From: Saccharum officinarum
Taxonomy: Eukaryota > Streptophyta > Magnoliopsida > Poales > Poaceae
Assembly: GCA_020631735.1 (NCBI GenBank)
Contig: CM036188.1
Span: forward strand, 14,798,214 to 14,862,213
DNA: 64,000 bases
Direction of reading: 5' to 3'
Notes under the pieces: generated by a model
Database searches by the model: none
Seen by the model: only the letters and a program-made list of their open reading frames with translations
What the model was told of the DNA's origin: nothing
Translations under genes and position numbers: made by a program
In this document: positions 21,795-33,170 of the stretch, in pieces
Numbering within the stretch: the first letter of the stretch is position 1
How the letters are laid out: each line of letters starts with the position of its first letter

Positions 21795-22912
21795 GATCCT
21801 AACATAGGGGTATGTTAGGCCTCGGGATCAAAGGTTCCCAACCCAAAGACCCCCTGACAGACCCCTCTAGGATCGCCCAGGGGCTCGGGGGCCATACCCA
21901 ATGGGTACACTCGCGCGTACCCACAGGCCAAGGATGCAGGTCAAGCCCGAGCATGCTCGCCACCTCTGCTTGGGGCTCGGGAGCTCTCCCAAGCCTTAGG
22001 CTCCCAATCGGGGAAAGTCGAGGGCCAACCCTTGGCTTCTTCCTGGCCTTCGGCACCAGCCAACACCCATGCACAAGAAGGTGCGCCTCGAGCTACCGAG
22101 GCTCAGGGGGCTCCTCGGCGCTGCCCCATGGGTGTGGCTATGTCAACCACTCCTCCGACAGGGTCACGCATGGGGCGTGACACAAGAAGACAAACTCCTC
22201 CATTGGCTTCCGGGGCTCAGTGGCTTCCGGGCCCGCCTGTTAGGCCCTCAAGCTAGCATCCTTCACCACCAAGAAGGCTCCAGAAGGTGTACCTAGTGGA
22301 GACCGGTCCAAGCCAACACAACCTAACACTCAGCGCATCAGAATAGAGTAGCCAGACGACGCCCAGAGCTTCTTCGGCTCCACGACATCGCCACAGTTCA
22401 TACGACGCCGCTGCAAGACCCTCCTGGACTCCGGCGCATGTAGACCATAGGCTCAACCCCCCAAACCGCCATGTAGCCGATCTACCTCGAGATACAAGGG
22501 GAAGGTCAAATCCTAAGAGAGGAAGAACGATTCCAAACAGATCAATCGAGTCCTCATTGTTCCGCTTAGGCTCTGCACCGAGAGCAGAGCAACCCAGAGA
22601 GGGGCACTGAGAGCTCCTCCACCGCACCCGTCGTCTTCCTCCTCTCTGACGAGGGGAAGGCTCCACCGGTAGCAAGGCAAACCTAGGATTGGCACCGAGT
22701 GATCCCCTACAAAATCTTTCCCTTTATCCCTTACAGATTTTGGGTGCTCTTAAGTTTGACGCAATGGGGTCATCCCTCTTCGGTGGCTAGGACACACGGA
22801 TCAACGCCAGGGAGAGACCACGCGGAGCAGATCCCGAGCTCTCTCTGGGCTTAGGAAGGGTGCCACCAGACCGGACGGTCGTGACCTTGGGGGCGTGCCA
22901 GTTAATTTGACC
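21795..22912. mobile_element. GC-rich LTR-retrotransposon-like segment, unresolved
   Basis: It begins with TGTTAGGCCTCGGGATC at about 21,811, a start typical of grass Ty3 LTRs. It is unusually GC-rich, with repeated GGGGCTCGGG phrases. It contains a CCCTTTATCCCTTACAG stretch near 22,720 and lacks conserved coding content. It abuts the Tat LTR at 22,913. It could be an LTR and 5' leader of another element in plus orientation, or the 5' leader of the Tat element on the minus strand. I could not define ends or a target duplication. Confidence 0.35.
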
Positions 22913-23760
22913 TGCAATTGACAAGGGGGAAGATTGATCAGTAATTTAAGGTGGAATGTGCTGGCTGTTTTTCCAGATAGTTCCATATGTGTGGCCAAGT
23001 GGCCAACAAGATAAGGCTATCGAACTGAGAATCAATATCCAGCATGTTCATGATGTATGATAAGTAAAATAGGCATATCGGCAATCATCAGTTATACAAT
23101 TACATGGATCTAAACTGTCGATTATCATGAAAGCATGCTAAAAAGATGTACAAAGATAGGCATGAAGGCATTTATATAGATTGAGAAATATACTAGCTTT
23201 TAACCAAGAATCGAGGATATCTATCAACAATTGCAAGAGATCAGACTTAACCGAGGGCAGCCTTACAATTAACTGACGATAACTAACTTGTACTATGCTT
23301 GCAAGAGGTCAGACCTAACCGATGTAGCCTTACAAACAAGGTATAAGTCATGATGGAAACTCACAGACAAACCAGAGGTCAGACCTAACCAATGCAGCCC
23401 TGCTTGCCGAAGAACTTGTTGAAATCTACTCTCCTCCTCCTAAGGGTGGCGTAAGCTAGAAAGTAAAGGTACTAGTTTCTATTGATCATTGGAGATGGCT
23501 ATTACAATGGTTGGGGTTCAATACTTATATCCAAGGCTGAACTATGAGTCCTGGTCAAACAAGACCGAACAAAACTTGGAAAATAAAGTGAAAATTTCTT
23601 AATTTAAGATAACTTGGACTCCAACCTTTCCCTTCTGTGAAGTCTAACATGTTTCTTCTGCCTCCGATCAATGTCACCTTTGTTGTTAGAGCTTTTTTCT
23701 TTGAGGTGACGAGATCATAACATTCAGCCGATCCTGACGAACCAAATTCTGGTGTTAACA
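22913..23760 (-). repeat. Probable LTR of a Tat-lineage Ty3/gypsy element
   Basis: On the minus strand it starts TGTTAACACCAGAATTTGG directly after a purine-rich tract (TTGGAGGGCATG, plus coordinates 23,761-23,773), which is the expected polypurine tract. It may end in AATTGCA at 22,913, giving 848 bp. Inside, the GGTCAGACCTAACC phrase recurs three or more times. The lower boundary is inferred. Confidence 0.6.
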
Positions 23761-24700
23761 CATGCCCTCCAATTTTGAGATAAAAGTGATTTTATTCTGA
23801 AATTATCTTCTGTGCTATCTTCAGGCCATCGATGTGTCTTCAACAGGGACTAAGAACTTTATCCTGGGGCTCACTAGCTCTGTTTCTCTTTATGCTCTCG
23901 GTTGTTTGCATGTTTCACGGATATGCCACTTCTTTGTTGGCATTCTACATCCCAAAGTTTCACGGGTGCACTATTGCTTCACGGGCGCTTGGACTCAGCT
24001 TCTCTAGTCGACTATAAATATTCATCTGATCTTGGCGAGAATGACCCAACACTTCAGTCATGTTCCTTTTGTTTTTGCTCCTCTGAGTGCTCTTGGCTTT
24101 GTTATATCCTCCATGGACGAACGCTTCATCATGAAACCCCTTGGTGGCTAGAAGAATTCTTGTGTTCAGGGTGATTGTGTCATCCATTTTAGTGCCTTGT
24201 CAAGCAAGGGAACCGGTCATCGTGGTTAGAAGAATTCTTGTGATATCACCAGAGTCTTCTCACCATCGGTATAAGGCTATTCCAGTGTTTGCAAGGGCTC
24301 AAATCTATGGACACCTTCCCCTTATTTGCTCTACCTGTGCCAAGAAGCCTGCGAAGTTAACTGGTGCATTCTTGATGAATAAGCCTATTTCCTTCTCTCC
24401 CCTGAGGCTACTGCCATCCTTTAGCCGATGCGATCTGCTTTTTTGGCTTTGTGGGGTTCAAACTCCCTTCAATCCAATGAAGTCTTCTTTGGGCTGGCTA
24501 GTCGGTTTCGGGTGTAATCCTTTTTGTAACAATCCTACGAGATCCAAGGTATCATGATCATGGAAAGCAATAAATTTTGAATCTATTGCATCTCCTAGTT
24601 TTTCACAAATTGTCCCCTCGATCTTCGGAGCGACAATTCTTTTCCATAACCAATTCTGATTGCATAGCCCCGAGGAGGTCTATGGTCGCATCTTCTAGCC

Positions 24701-24708
24701 TATAAATA
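24701..24708 (+). promoter_or_regulatory. TATA box for the antisense extra ORF
   Basis: TATAAATA lies 120 bp upstream of the ATG at 24,828 and is followed by a CT- and CA-rich leader. The spacing allows a 5' UTR of about 90 bases. It is on the strand opposite to pol. Confidence 0.45.
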
Positions 24709-24827
24709 TGGGCCATGGCCGTGGACGAGAAACCAATCTGCCACATCTCAAGTTTCTTGTTCTTGAGTACGAACTGCTCCTCTCATCTTCAGATCCAAAA
24801 TCGTCATCTTTTTCGTAGAGATTGAGA

Positions 24828-25663
24828 ATGGCAAGTGACACGTCGATGAGATCCCTAACGAGTTCGTGCCACCACACTAGCGTTCTCATCTCCAAGAGTA
24901 AGGATGAACATGGTTTCGTGATCCTTGAGTGGATTAGTCTAACCTTTCATATCTGCAGGGCCAACTCAAATTGCGGCCTCCTTCCCCGCATGATCATTGG
25001 TCCTAGCAGCGCACAGGTGGTGGCTCCAGTAAACTCCTCCATGGGACCCTCTGATTCCCATGGGAATGACGTCCGCCGACTTCTTCAGGAGAGAGATGAG
25101 GCCTAGGCATGGTATTCCAATGCGGCTCATGATCTTGGGCGCATGGAGTTCCATCTGAATGCTCTGCAGGATGCACTCACCATCTCAGAGAATAGGGCCA
25201 AATCTGCTAAAGCGAGGTTGGCCGAAGCTGAGGCTACAATCACAAGTGAGATTACTTGCGGCGACTTCTATTCTCATAACCCTGATTTTGTAGAACTCTG
25301 ACTATTTCTCCTTTGAATTTATCAGCCTTGTCAACGCAGCCTGAAAGTCTCCAACTGGTCACGGATTACGCGATAAGATTCATCAATGTTAGGGTTGCTA
25401 TACCAACGGTCCATTTGCACGATGTTCTGAACCATGTCAAGGAGATTGCTCTTCATGGTGTTCGTCATGGTGCTCCTGTTGCCCTGGCCATGGCGCAAGT
25501 TCGCTCTGGACGTGAGCTTCGACTTCTTCCCCATGGTTTTCCAGCGACCAGCCGTCTTCAAGATCATGAGAACTTGATTGAGGACTTCTCCAATGCCGCC
25601 AACACCATAGCTTTCTCTTCTCCGGCCGGAGACATCATGAACAAAGTATTTCTCGGTCCTTAG
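24828..25663 (+). pseudogene. Antisense additional ORF of the Tat element (product unknown)
   Basis: A plus-strand coding-like stretch runs between pol and the LTR, against the direction of pol. The first part begins MASDTSMRSLTSSCHHTS at 24,828 and includes an LLQERDEA segment. After frame changes it continues into a 116-residue ORF (25,313-25,663) with the blocks YAIRFINVRVAIPTVHLHDV and AAGDIMNKVF-like. Such antisense ORFs of unknown function are known in Tat-lineage elements, the Grande element of maize and teosinte being the best known. The stop at 25,106 and the later frame switch suggest decay or an intron. Function cannot be stated. Confidence 0.5.
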
Positions 25664-25896
25664 ATTGTAATAGGAAACTGGCGAATAAACCTTTTATGTT
25701 TGAAGTGACTTTTCCTCTTTTATTTCCTTGTGTAAGGCGGATCTTGCTTTATATATGTTTTTTTGCTCTGAAGGCGATGCATACCACAACGGCATTTGCC
25801 TCCTTAGGCTGAATTTTGGTTATTCATTTTTTGTTCTGAAGGCGATATCTTCTTATATCGGCTATAAAAGCTTGATTGAAAATTTGGTCGGCTAAT

Positions 25897-28322
25897 TCAA
25901 GCATTGACCCAAATACTGGGATAATACTTCTTGAAGTGCTTTCCATTGAGCGCTCTGTTGAACTCTTCACCTTCTAGCATCTCATAGAAGTAAGCATTGC
26001 CAGGCACACATTGAGTAATACGATAAGGCCCTTCCTAGTTAGGCGACCATTTGCCATATGCACTGTCTTTGGTCCCAATCGACAAGATCAGCTTCCAAAC
26101 CAATTCGCCTTCATGGAACTACATGGCTTTGACTTTCTTGTCATAGTACTTGGTGATCCTTAGTTTGTTAGCTTCAATGTTTTCCAAAGCGCGAAGCCGA
26201 TGACAATTTAGATCTTCTAGATCGTCCATCATCTAAACTTTGTAATCATCGGCTATTAGATTTTCTTAAGATTCAATACGCTATGATCTAGTCCTGATCT
26301 CCCAAGGAAGAACAACTGCATGTCCATAAACTAATTCATAATGAGAGCACTTAGTCGATCCATGGCATGCCATCCAATAGGCCCATAATGATTCATTCAA
26401 TATTAAGTGCCACTTTCTTGGCCGATTGATTATCTTCTTCTTGATCAACTTAATCAATGTCTGATTGGACGCCTCTACTTGTCCATTGGCCTAGGCATAG
26501 TAGGGAGAAGAGTTCAATAACTTGAATCCTATACCAGCAGCAAAGCTCTCGAACTCCTCATAAATGAGCATTGCTCCTTGATCAGTAGTGATAGTCTGAG
26601 GGATCCCAAACCGATAGATGATATGCTCCTAGACAAAGTCAATCATGTTTTGGGACGTCACTGTCTTCAGTGGGATTGCTTCAACCCATTTGGTGAAATA
26701 ATCTATTGCCACCACTATGAACTTATGACTTTTGCTGGATGGTGGATAAATTTAGCTGATTATGTCAATTCCCCAACCTCTGAATGACCATGGCTTGATT
26801 ACAAGATTTATCACTGATGCTGGTGATCTTTGAACATTACTAAATCGTTGGCAATCTTGACATCCCCTATAATACTCAAAACAATCTTCCAACATCGTTG
26901 GCCAAAAGTAGCCTGATCTTTCGATAATCCATTTCATTTTATAAGCCGACTGATGAGCTCCGCAAACTCTTTGTGGACTTCACCCATGAGGACCTTAGCA
27001 TCTTCTTGGCTTAGACATTTGAGTAACACTCCATCAATTGTCTTATAATATAGTTGTTCATCCAGTAGTACATATTTGATCGATTTATACTTAAGCTTCC
27101 TAGAGACCTTCTGTGATGGTTTCTTAAGGTAGTTTATTATTTCTTCTCTCAAATCGTCGACAACAATTTCATTGCTCAAGACATCCTAAATTTGTCAATA
27201 ACTAGAAGCACTTTGAGCTAGCCGGTTAGCTTCCTGATTCTGAGCCCTTGGAATATGCTTGATGGCGACCATAGGGAATTTGTCGATCAAACTTCGACAT
27301 TTCTCGTAGTAACCCCTCAAAATATTATCTTTGCGCTCATATAGGCCGATTAACTAATTAATTACCAACTGAGAATCTCCAAAGATTTCAATTAGATCGG
27401 CCTTTACTTCCTGAAGAAGTTGAAGCCCTTTGAGTATAGCTTCATATTCAGCTTGATTATTGGTAGTCATTGGCTTGATGGTATATGCAAATTCAAAACT
27501 TGACCCTCGGGGTGAAATAATAAAAATGCCAATACCACAACCCTGCTTGCACGATGAGCCATCGAAGAATAAAGTCCAAGGCATTGGCTCCACACAATCA
27601 ATACTAGGCCTGTGTTGACGAGTTATGAAGTCAGCCATTATCTACCCCTCAACTTGTTTGGCCAATTCATATCTCAGGTCAAACTCAGATTGTGCTGGAA
27701 TCCACTTCCCCACTCTCCCATTCAGAATTGGCACTGATAACATATGCTTGATCACATCGGCCTTAGACACCATAGTACACTCGGCCGATAGTAAATAATG
27801 CCGCAATTTAGTACATGAGAAGTACAAGCACAAACACAACTTTTCCACTGGAGAGTACATTGTCTTTGGATCCAAAAGCCTTCCACTTATATAGAAAATG
27901 ACTCGTTCCTTTCCTTCAAATTCTTGCATCAAGGCCGACCCAATTGTATGGTTATTGGCCGACACGTACAATTTAAAGGGCTTGCCAAGCTGCGGAGGGA
28001 CCAGCATCGGCGGAGCCTTCATGTATTCCTTAATCTCATCAAATGCCTTCTGTTGTACGTCGTCCCATTTAAATTCTTGATTAGCTTTCAGTTTCAACAA
28101 GGGAGAGAATGGCAACATCTTTTCTGATAGATTTCAGATGAATCTCCTGATGAAATTAATCTTGCCGATCAAAGATTGCAGCTGGGTTTTATTTGTTGGT
28201 GGAACTGCTTCATTGATAGCCTTCATACTTTTTTGCCCAACTTCAATCCCCCTTTCGTGCACCATGAAACCTAAGAATTCTCCGGCTGATACTCCAAAAG
28301 CACATTTGTTTGGTTTCATATA
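25897..28322 (-). pseudogene. Degenerate pol: RT C-terminus, RNase H domains, integrase (copy 1)
   Basis: Minus strand, in order. The RT end (28,319-28,134) has KCAFGVSAGEFLGFMV. RT thumb and RNase H follow (28,118-27,642). A second RNase H-like domain (27,638-27,200) has FFDGSS, NQAEYEAI and DSQLVIN, with acidic residues in place. The integrase zinc finger ends in GCQDCQRF, and its core shows AIDYFTKWVEA, TTDQGA and VEASNQTL, consistent with D,D,E. A GPYRITQ module comes before the terminal YPSIWVNA and stop at 25,897. Many premature stops are TAG, TGA or TAA where Gln or Trp is expected, for example Y-A-stop-ANGQVE. A 1-base deletion near 26,973 breaks the zinc finger here but not in copy 2. 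Confidence 0.85.
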
Positions 28323-28370
28323 ACAACCTAAAGGAACTGTACAACCTTTGCCAGAATAGTAAAATATTAT

Positions 28371-28597
28371 TAAGGATGAAAACGGTCGGAAACGGTCGAA
28401 AACGGACTTACGATATAGAAAAACGAAAACGGTCGGTTCGGGATATTTCTACATTTAGCAATTAAAGAGTACAAAAAATGATTGAAAATTGTTGTAAAAC
28501 CAATTGAAACTGACAATTTTTCATGTTAAAAAACGGTTTATAATATAGAAAACGAAAACGGTCAATTCGGAATATTTCTGTTCCGTTTTCATCCCTA
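28371..28597. mobile_element. hAT-type MITE, 227 bp (copy 1)
   Basis: Terminal inverted repeats TAAGGATGAAAACGG and, inverted, TAGGGATGAAAACGG flank an AT-rich interior with several AAAACGGTC motifs. A perfect 8 bp target duplication AATATTAT lies at 28,363-28,370 and 28,598-28,605. Eight-base duplications and TAGGGATGAAAACGG-type ends are characteristic of hAT elements. No coding capacity. Confidence 0.93.
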
Positions 28598-28605
28598 AAT
28601 ATTAT

Positions 28606-29249
28606 GGTGTGAGTTGGTGCATAAGTTCAGATACTGCAGCTTATGCTCGAAGAGTTGAGGCATCAAAAACAAAGAATAGAGAAATATTATAGTTGTCCCT
28701 AGCCTATCCACGCGTATATTACATAGGTCAGGTTCCTTCGATTCATCCATGCTGAACAGATCCAAGTAAAACTTGATGAGTTGCTTCCACTTTTTGCTCA
28801 AGGAATGACTCGATGTTGGAACAGAGGAATACATTGTCCACCTCATCAAAAGATCAATGTATACATCCTCTTTCAAATATCAATCTGAGTAGTCATATCA
28901 CGTCACACACTGCTTAATTACATTTCTGCACCGAACTATGCGAGATCCAGCTCATAATGGTAAAGAAAATCCAAGACATATCTTTGCTCAATATGCTCAT
29001 TAAATACAGCATAAATCATTGCCTTCTAGTTATATAATACTCACAAAACATACACTTAATTATGGCCTACGGCTCATTGCTAAATGACAAATCCAGCTAG
29101 AGTGATTCTTTCAAACGGACACCACTGGTAACTGGTTTATACTATATAATTATAAAAAGTGAAGAATGCAGATACTAGCAGCATGCAAATGTGAGCAAGA
29201 AAGCAGATCTCGCCCCACTGTCGCCCTCCACAAGCGCGCTCTCCGTCTT
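28606..29249. other. Unassigned AT-rich segment
   Basis: A minus-strand frame (28,876-28,595) reads EDVYIDLLMRWTMYSS and then KKWKQLIKFYLDLFSMDE. It looks protein-like, but I do not recognise it. The rest shows nothing assignable. Confidence 0.3.
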
Positions 29250-30448
29250 TTTCTCTGATTCCAACTCAGGTGAGCCACCCACACACTGCTCCGCCGCCAA
29301 ACACACAGAGACAATTTCTCTGCTGGTTCTCAATTATGGCTGATGGCAACCTTACCTAGCTTCCACTTGCTTCTGCTTGTTGCCCCCACTTTGACCCCCA
29401 CCAGCCATCACTTCCCTAACATGATTAACTCAATCCTCAACCTAATACTATCCCCAGCCATCCTTCTGAAAACATAAGACTCAAGATATGGCCATCCAAA
29501 ATTTCCTAGTGATAAGGATAAACACTTGTGACATTCAAAGAATCTATGTCTATTTAGTTCAAGAAAACAACCAAAACCATGCCCTTAAGCATGGCTGGTG
29601 ATGGAGATAAATTTTTGAGCAGATTGATTATTGCCAACAGAAATAAAATAGAAACTATTTCAAGAAAACTGATCTAGTTGTTGCCCTGACACTACACCAC
29701 AACCTTTAAACAGTGCTGATTTGGAGTTGCCGAAAGGGGTGTACAACAATGGATAGTCAGCTGCTAAATGTTATAGCGATGGACCCCTACAGTTGCTAAT
29801 GAAGCCATCGTTATATGTATACAGCAATGATGGACATCATCTTTAGCAACGGACAACACTTAGATAGATAATGAGACATATGAGCAATTGGGAAGTCAAG
29901 TTGATGCATCGTGGATGTATGAGTTCTCACTTGTGGTGTTTCCCCTGTGGATTGAAATTCCACCTTGATCCATGCAGATCTATTTCTTCCAACAAAAAAG
30001 ATACTAGGAGTAGAAGAAGAACATGGGGAATGGGGAAAAGGTGTGAACACTCTATGGAAGGAGGGGTATTTATAGTAGGGGGTTGGAAACCTGGACATGT
30101 GTGGGCTCTTGTTGGGCTTGTATTGGAGAAGGATGGTCAAGGATGATCGAGACATTATTGAATAGTATATTCAATTAAAACCTTATTGTGTGTACAGTAA
30201 TATAGTAACCTCAATAATTTAGTTTAGTGTAGTTTCCACAATTCCATATCATGATACGCATTGGATATGTATACAAGGGCAATATATCTCCTTCACAAAA
30301 TAAGTTAGGCAGCACTGCAGAGTGTATGTGTGCTTTCCAGCCAGTAAATGAAGGTATGCAGTTAATTGTTTTTTTCATATTCATGGTTCATTTACTATTG
30401 TTTATTACTCTAATTGTTCTACTATTTTTTTTGGTTTTTTTATGTAGG
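29250..30448 (+). repeat. 5' leader of PMD module E (copy 1)
   Basis: Collinear with 13,130-14,110. It has an extra segment of about 200 bp at 29,667-29,875 that begins near CACTACACCACAACC and contains GTTGCTAAT/TTAGCAAC inverted phrases. That segment is possibly a small CACTA derivative, but its right end is unclear. Confidence 0.5.
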
Positions 30449-30715
30449 ATGGCACACCCTAGGTACCCACTGTTTGAGTTGTTCTAAGATAGCAAGCTCT
30501 GGGCGCACTTGCTGAGATATGTGGATCCACACCCACAGTTGGGCCCCTTGAGGCCCCGGGCCCACACTCCACACCAGTGGGACGAGAGGTACTTGCCGTA
30601 CATACGGCTTGTTAGTTTTCTCAAGCTAGTCCATGATGTAAATGATAGCCAACCTGACATAGATATGGTCCTCTTATCACCTGTGCGATCGATAGATGGT
30701 GTCTAGAGAGACCCA
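30449..30715 (+). pseudogene. PMD pseudogene 5' piece, module E (copy 1)
   Basis: It starts MAHPRYPLFELF just after a TTTTTTATGTAG acceptor-like tract. It then reads, in the next frame, WDERYLPYIRLVSFLKLVH and DSQPDIDMVLLSPVRSIDG. These match the N-terminal half of the PMD core. After SIDG the sequence jumps directly into the interior of the TIR element, so the GEMT motif and everything after it are deleted. Confidence 0.65.
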
Positions 30716-30720
30716 CAACT

Positions 30721-31447
30721 TTGGTGGAGCTGGGGGCTAGATTCACCATTTTGGTGGAGCTCCTCAGGGGTACTCCACGAAAGGGTGTTTCATACCTCCT
30801 TGTGGAGTTGGGTCGAAATTACCCACCATTAACAATTGGTTACACACACACACGTCTTACAGTGCCGGTTCATTTTGTTCCTCTTCGTCTTCCCCACTCA
30901 CCGAACGGGAAAAAAACGCACGCGCATTTTTTTCCGTCGCGGCGAGGTCATGCCGCCCACCTTCGCCCTCCGGTTTTCCTCTCCGTTGGGCTTCTCATGG
31001 CCAAATACGGTAGATCCGGTCCTCCTCGACCCCTTCCACAACCTTCTTCTTCCATATCCATGGGGAAAAGTGTCTTTTGCATCAACTTTGGACTGCAGCC
31101 ACTGGAGCTCCTCCTCCTAGCGTCGTGGTCGGCGTCGAGCCATCTCCAGCCGGCCTCGCAGACCCATGGACAATAGCGTGGCTAGACACTTGGCCACCCA
31201 GACCACCCTGGCTAGCGTACAGCTTGCCCCAGCTGGCGCCCAGGCTGCTACGGCCGCCCTCCATCCCGTTGCGATCACCACCCAAGCCACCTTCCCTAGC
31301 CAATAGACCTTCAAGTTATATCAAACTAGTGTGTATTATTTTCAATTCATGTGCAGAAACAGAGATGACACCTAAAGTAACGAGAATCCTAAAGAAATAT
31401 GAGAATAGTTGGAAGATGATCCAAGTTGCCAATCCAATTAGCTCTGG
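30721..31447. mobile_element. TIR element fragment, module E (copy 1)
   Basis: The internal part of the TIR element (homologous to about 15,135-15,890), with both ends missing. It includes the exon-like stretch starting at the ATG near 31,059. On the right it switches to LINE sequence at GCTCTGGATCAC. Confidence 0.6.
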
Positions 31448-32463
31448 ATCACATATTTCTTGAGGAGCTCCCCCGTCTACGGCACGTCACCACGGTTGTC
31501 ATCAACGATGGGCGCTCGATCTCCTTCTGACTTGACACTTGGCTCGGCTCCTCCAACCTTGCCTCCAAATTCCCAGCCCTTTTCTCTCATTGTCTCAGGC
31601 CTCTTGCCTCAGTGTCGGACTCCCTTGCCGCTGGCCTTGCTTTGCTCTTCCGACCGCGCCTAACTCGCCAGGCCTCTACCGAACAAAATGCTTTGCTTGA
31701 TGCCATGTCTCATGTCAACCTCAATGACTCTCCTGACATCAGGCGCCTGATCCTGCCCAACAACCCACTCTTCACAAGCAGGGGCGCCTACCTTGCTCTC
31801 CATGCCCATGACCCCGTTCTCCATTGCTGAAAACAGATTTGGGGCTATAGGCTCCCGGGCAAAGTCAAATTCTTTGGATGGCTGCTCCATTTTGAAAGGA
31901 TCAACTCGCATGCAAACATCTTCTGGAAGAATATCATGGCGTTGGATGAATCGCTCTTCCCGGCTGGCTGCAAGACACTGGAGACAAGCGACCACATCTT
32001 CATCGAGTGCCCACACGCTAATGCCCTTTGGATCACAGCCACGGTGGGTGACCAGAAACAGCCTTCTCCCATTGGAGAGGGCCTGAATCTCCCCCCCCCC
32101 CCCCCCCCCCCCCAGTTCTATTGGAAGTGATTCTTGTCATCCTTTGGCACATTTGGAAAGCCAGGAATGCGCTCATCTTCGACTCTAAGGAGAGCTCGAC
32201 TGCTACTGTCCTGTGTGGTGCCAACAAAGATCTTAGTGTGTGGGCCTGCATGTTTAGGCGGGACAAGGATCTTTTGCGATCTTGGGTGACATACATTCAG
32301 AGCTGCGCCTCTACAACCTGACTCTCCGCTTCCCTGCATACCCCTCCCTCCCACCTGTATCTCTGCCTCGGTATGCCGAGCAAAACCTTGTAAATGTGAT
32401 CTTTCACTTTTGATTCAATAAAAGTAGGTGGGGAAAACTCCCCCCTGAATTGATAAAAAAAAA
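31448..32463 (+). mobile_element. 5'-truncated LINE (L1-type), 3' end of ORF2 (copy 1)
   Basis: Frames in order give an ELPRLRHVTTVVINDGRSIS block, then FTSRGAYLALH, then GKVKFFGWLLHFERINSHAN, then CKTLETSDHIFIECPHANALW. This is the zinc-binding domain (zf-RVT) that ends grass LINE reverse transcriptase ORFs. It is followed by the usual terminal ILWHIWKARNALIF block. A polyadenylation signal AATAAA (32,417) and an A-run (32,455-32,463) close the element. A 23 bp poly-C tract and several frameshifts disrupt it. No clear target duplication, because left and right flanks belong to different module parts. Confidence 0.85.
32091..32113. repeat. Poly-C homopolymer of 23 bp (copy 1)
   Basis: An uninterrupted C run inside the LINE coding sequence. 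The same length is read in copy 2 (48,052-48,074). Confidence 0.9.
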
Positions 32464-32485
32464 GATCAACACTAATAGGACATTC

Positions 32486-32488
<3 letters not shown>

Positions 32489-32518
<30 letters not shown>

Positions 32519-32528
32519 CACACACACA
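32489..32528. repeat. (CA)n microsatellite, module E (copy 1)
   Basis: A CA run followed by an AACACA break, preceded by GATCAACACTAATAGGACATTCAAA as in module C. Copy 2 is a few units longer. Confidence 0.9.
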
Positions 32529-33167
32529 TTACCTTTTGGTAGGCTGCTCACTTTCATTTTTTGCACATTGTTTCCATTCATTATTGCTTCGGTGACCTTA
32601 TTCAAATTCGAACTGGCTCTTCGAGATGAATCTTCTCCACGAACTTCATCGTAGACCAGCTCCACAAAATACCTGAAGTTTGTGGAGTACCTCTTTATGT
32701 GCTCTCACATCTCCACCATTTTTCTTAGAGCAGAGCTACATGGAACTGGACCTGTTTGGCTAAAAACGTGGAGTAAAGCCGTCCCAAACACCCCATATTA
32801 AGATCTCATGAAAATGTCTTCCAAAAATTACATTTAGCTCTAGGAAATCAGGAAAATATCCCCAAAAATCTAATAAACAACTACAATATTCTAATTCATG
32901 TCTAAACGCATTTTAAGAACTTTCCATGGCATAGATATGAGATGCAATCTGCATAAATGCAACATAAATGAATCTTGAATGCACTCATACTGGCAGCTTC
33001 TCATCTTCTTATAATAGAAAGTATTTAAATTGGAATGGGACATCGATTATTAGAATGTTTTAAAAAATATCAGATTTTTTGGAGATTTTTTCCACTGTGC
33101 TAGAACAAAATTCAATTTTTAGAAGCTTCTAGATATATTTCAGTAGCTTTAAATATTTTTATTTTGG
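32529..33167. other. Module E tail and DNA-transposon-like spacer (copy 1)
   Basis: The first 110 bp continue the (CA)n-flanking block of the modules. From about 32,640 a GTGGAG-rich stretch ending near GGACCTGTTTGGCTAAAAACG resembles the end of a Tourist/hAT-type element, but no partner terminus was found. The remainder is AT-rich without genes. Confidence 0.35.
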
Positions 33168-33170
33168 TTT

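Larger units (their letters stand above)
23761..28322 (-). mobile_element. Tat-lineage Ty3/gypsy retrotransposon, 3' half (RT end, RNase H, integrase, extra ORF)
   Basis: The order on the minus strand is end of RT, RNase H, a second RNase H-like domain, integrase, an antisense ORF, polypurine tract and LTR. A long pol-to-LTR spacer with an additional ORF is a known trait of the Tat group (Grande, Retand and relatives). Gag, protease and most of RT are missing. The pol sequence stops near 28,322, close to a hAT MITE. From 26,095 onward the region is present again after the N gap. Confidence 0.75.

Noticed and set aside
26578..26787. Plus-strand ORFs across the retrotransposon pol region
   Set aside because: They are shadows of the minus-strand integrase, which has recognisable catalytic and zinc-finger motifs.
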